Below are positions 62,436 through 64,000 of a DNA stretch of 64,000 bases, one piece after another (within the stretch, counting starts at the first letter, position 1; every line of letters starts with the position of its first letter). Made by a program: the position numbers and the translations under genes. The notes under the pieces are model-generated. The model did not search any database and was not told the origin of the DNA. It was given only the letters and a program-made list of their open reading frames with translations. Source of the stretch: JAWWOW01 sp033851265 (GTDB lineage Bacteria > Actinomycetota > Actinomycetes > JAWWOW01); contig JAWWOW010000012.1 in assembly GCA_033851265.1 (NCBI GenBank), forward strand, positions 186,001 to 250,000, read 5' to 3'.

Positions 62436-62550
62436 TTTTTTTTTCGGCACCCTCATACCGGGCAATTGTGACGCAGCGTTACCAGAATTGAGCGTGCGCG
62501 CACGTGTGACGCCACACGCGCCCCAAACTAACCATTCGCCCCATTAGGCC
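62436..62550. other. intergenic stretch with T9 run, before the CAP-gene leader
   Basis: TTTTTTTTT at 62436-62444 directly follows the asnC-type stop, but no stem precedes it. The rest (62445-62550) has no supported gene or repeat. Confidence 0.4.
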
Positions 62551-62660
62551 AAACGGGTGAGTCCGGCTGGACAGCCCCGGGGGGGCATCTGGCATGGTGC
62601 GGGTTGTCCGTTTCGCCCCCCCAAGCCCGGACCACAGGGCCCGCCGACCTAGACAGCAGC
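62551..62660 (+). promoter_or_regulatory. structured 5' leader of the CAP-domain gene, possible riboswitch
   Basis: Stems visible are AAACG (62551-62555) with CGTTT (62609-62613), GGACAGCCC (62569-62577) with GGGTTGTCC (62601-62609, one G-U), and GTCCGG (62561-62566) with CCGGAC (62627-62632). GGGTGAGTCC (62555-62564) resembles the GGGUGAAUCC core of cyclic-di-AMP (ydaO) riboswitches, and GCCCGGACC (62625-62633) resembles a later core segment. Actinobacterial ydaO elements often precede cell-wall or secreted genes. I could not align all core blocks, so the class is uncertain. Confidence 0.45.
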
Positions 62661-62673
62661 CGGAGGACCTCGC

Positions 62674-63357
62674 GTGCCGCGACGCACCACGCCGCGACCA
62701 TTCACCCCCTTCCTCGCCACAGCCGTCTGTTTTGCGACGGCGATCGTGGTCGTGCTGACCTCAGCCGGCCAGGCGCAGGCGAGCGCGGGGTACTTCACGT
62801 CGCGAGCCAACAGCGCTCGGGCGAGCAATGGGCTGTCGTCGTACGCCGTCGCTGGTGACCTGTCCTCGATTGCGCAGCGGCACGCCCAGTCCATGGCTGC
62901 GCGGCGCACCATCTACCACAACTCCTCGCTCGGATCCGAGGCGTGCTGCTGGCGTTCGATCGGCGAGAACGTCGGGTCGGGCCAGAGCGAAAGCCAGGTG
63001 CAGAGCGCCTTCATGAACTCCTCCGGGCACCGCGGCAACATCCTCTCGACCACTTTCAACGAGATCGGTGTTGGCGTCGCTAAGGGCAGCGACGGCAACT
63101 ACTACGTCGACGAGGTCTTCCGCGCACGCACTGGTTCATCCGGCTCGAGTTATGTGCACCGCAGCACCACCCATCAATCGTCTGCGACAGCAACCCGAAG
63201 CGTTCGCCGGTCCGCGGCGACCCCGGTGCGCCGGCTGACCGCGGCGCAGCTGCTCGCGCGCAAACTGCATCTCGCAACATCCATCCAGCACCGTCCTCCG
63301 GACCCAGTAGCGGCCGCGCTTTCGTTCTCGACGGTCATGTCGACGTTGACGCACTAA
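62674..63357 (+). CDS. secreted CAP/SCP-domain protein
   Basis: A 227-residue exported protein. The signal peptide ends near ASA before GYF (about residue 38). The CAP domain includes ANSARASNGLSSYAV, IAQRHAQSMAARR, SIGENVGSG and NSSGHRGNILSTTFNEIGVGV. A CC pair (EACCWRS) lies before the third block. CAP proteins of bacteria are envelope or extracellular and of largely unknown action. After the domain comes a Ser/Thr/Arg-rich tail (about 155-227). GTG 62674 has GGAGG seven bases upstream. The 3' end overlaps the GH13 gene by four bases. Confidence 0.88.
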   Translation: MPRRTTPRPFTPFLATAVCFATAIVVVLTSAGQAQASAGYFTSRANSARASNGLSSYAVAGDLSSIAQRHAQSMAARRTIYHNSSLGSEACCWRSIGENVGSGQSESQVQSAFMNSSGHRGNILSTTFNEIGVGVAKGSDGNYYVDEVFRARTGSSGSSYVHRSTTHQSSATATRSVRRSAATPVRRLTAAQLLARKLHLATSIQHRPPDPVAAALSFSTVMSTLTH

Positions 63358-64000
63358 GCGATCAACCACACCGCGGAGTCCGGCGGCAGTTGACGATCCG
63401 GCAGCCCACCACTCGACAGCAGTACCTCCTGATCCGGCAGATCAATGGCCTGCGCGGACATGTTGAGGATGCAGCGAATCGCTCGAGTTGCGTCAGGCCG
63501 AGTGAAATCGAGCACGTCGGACGGGCCTTCGAGCCATTCGAGCGCTCCGTCTCCAAGGGCCGGTTGGGTGCGCCGTTGGCGCAGCGCATCGGCGTACAGC
63601 CGAAGCATCGAATCCTGGTCGCTGTGCTCGGCGGCGACCGTGTAGGCGCCCCAGTCGTCCGGCATCGGCAACCAGGTAGTCGTTCCCGGGGGAGCAAAGC
63701 CGTACGGCGGCCGCTCACCTGACCAGGGCAGCGGGACTCGGCAGCCGTCCCGGCCCGGGATTGTGTGGCCCGAGCGCTCCCACACGGGGTCCTGGAGGGC
63801 TTCGGGGGGCAGCTCGACCTCGGGCAGGCCGAGCTCCTCGCCGGCGTACAGGAAAACCGGCCCGGGCAGCGCGAGCAGCAGCAGGATCGCTGCGCGCGCT
63901 CGCCGGGCACCTGACTCGCCGCCCCCGTAGCGCGTGACCTGGCGGACGACGTCGTGGTTGGCGAGCACCCAGGTGGGTGGGGCACCGACGGTGCTCAACG
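63354..64000 (-). CDS. GH13 alpha-glucosidase-type glycosyl hydrolase, 3' part
   Basis: The C-terminal 215 codons of a glycoside hydrolase family 13 enzyme; the 5' end lies beyond base 64000. Visible is the last catalytic-barrel block VLANHDVVRQVTRYGGG, with the transition-state His-Asp. The LPGPVFLYAGEELGLPE segment follows, then a beta-sandwich C-domain. This arrangement is typical of alpha-glucosidases and oligo-1,6-glucosidases. It would hydrolyse short alpha-glucans such as maltose or isomaltose. The stop overlaps the end of the CAP gene. Confidence 0.88.
   Translation of the reverse strand, partial: LSTVGAPPTWVLANHDVVRQVTRYGGGESGARRARAAILLLLALPGPVFLYAGEELGLPEVELPPEALQDPVWERSGHTIPGRDGCRVPLPWSGERPPYGFAPPGTTTWLPMPDDWGAYTVAAEHSDQDSMLRLYADALRQRRTQPALGDGALEWLEGPSDVLDFTRPDATRAIRCILNMSAQAIDLPDQEVLLSSGGLPDRQLPPDSAVWLIA

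Noticed and set aside
62436..62444. T9 run as a terminator of the AsnC-type gene
   Set aside because: No GC-rich stem precedes the run; the sequence before it is the 3' end of the coding region.
1..64000. tRNA, rRNA, CRISPR, insertion sequence or prophage
   Set aside because: I saw no cloverleaf, rRNA core, regular short repeats, transposase or integrase motif in this reading; short degenerate remnants cannot be excluded without a search.

Overview
The window is about two-thirds G+C, densely packed and single-copy. It reads as a chromosomal segment from an actinobacterium. The evidence is a mycothiol gene (mshC), a mycothiol-type DinB enzyme, a complete Pup-proteasome set (mpa/ARC, dop, pup, prcB, prcA, pafA, pafB, pafC), tatA/tatC without tatB, a helY-type helicase, and frequent GTG starts with ATGA/GTGA overlaps. 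Gene order follows the M. tuberculosis Rv2089-Rv2130 neighbourhood in many places: mshC, PAC2, metH, RecB-like nuclease, trmI, mpa, dop, pup, prcBA, pafABC, tatAC, helY, a 5'-3' exonuclease and an M24 peptidase. The order within the class cannot be fixed from sequence alone. I saw no tRNA, rRNA, insertion sequence, prophage or CRISPR array.

Layout. 1-10.4 kb: truncated mshC, a methyltransferase, a 1081-aa HATPase-GAF-SpoIIE regulator, a PAC2 protein, a universal stress protein, metH and a HAD phosphatase. 10.4-16.3 kb: a minus-strand operon of ABC ATPase, FtsX-like permease, DUF4012 membrane protein and methyltransferase. 16.3-22.4 kb: RecB-like nuclease, homogentisate dioxygenase-like protein, site-2 protease, trmI, M48 protease and ferredoxin. 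22.5-32.9 kb: the proteasome core (mpa, dop, pup, HNH endonuclease, prcB, prcA). It is interrupted by a five-gene antisense redox operon between dop and pup. 33-36.5 kb: dienelactone hydrolase, a small ORF, a DUF1295 protein, an acyltransferase and a degenerate EAL protein. 36.5-43.5 kb: pafA, an FKBP lipoprotein, DUF3866, pafB, pafC, a zinc-ribbon protein, a small membrane protein, tatA and tatC. 43.5-50.1 kb: lipid kinase, MDMPI-type enzyme, helY and a GGDEF-EAL protein. 50.2-59.2 kb: a ferredoxin reductase/fatty-acid desaturase pair, a lipoprotein, glpD, 5'-3' exonuclease, uppP, M24 peptidase and acyl-CoA dehydrogenase. 59.5-64 kb: a peptide-binding lipoprotein without a transporter, two secreted proteins preceded by strongly structured leaders, an AsnC regulator and a truncated GH13 glucosidase.

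How the genes work together. PafA joins Pup to substrates; this Pup already ends in Glu, so it should not need deamidation. Mpa, ending in GQYL, unfolds pupylated proteins into the PrcBA chamber. Dop removes Pup, and PafB/PafC are WYL-domain transcription regulators. The redox operon encodes ApbE, a six-helix ferric-reductase-like haem protein with an extra outer domain, a NuoF-like flavoprotein with an altered Fe-S site, and a ferredoxin. Each gene overlaps the next, which suggests a membrane electron-transfer complex. It is the strongest candidate here for an incompletely described system. The structured leaders at about 61.42-61.60 kb and 62.55-62.66 kb are the best candidates for cis-acting RNAs.
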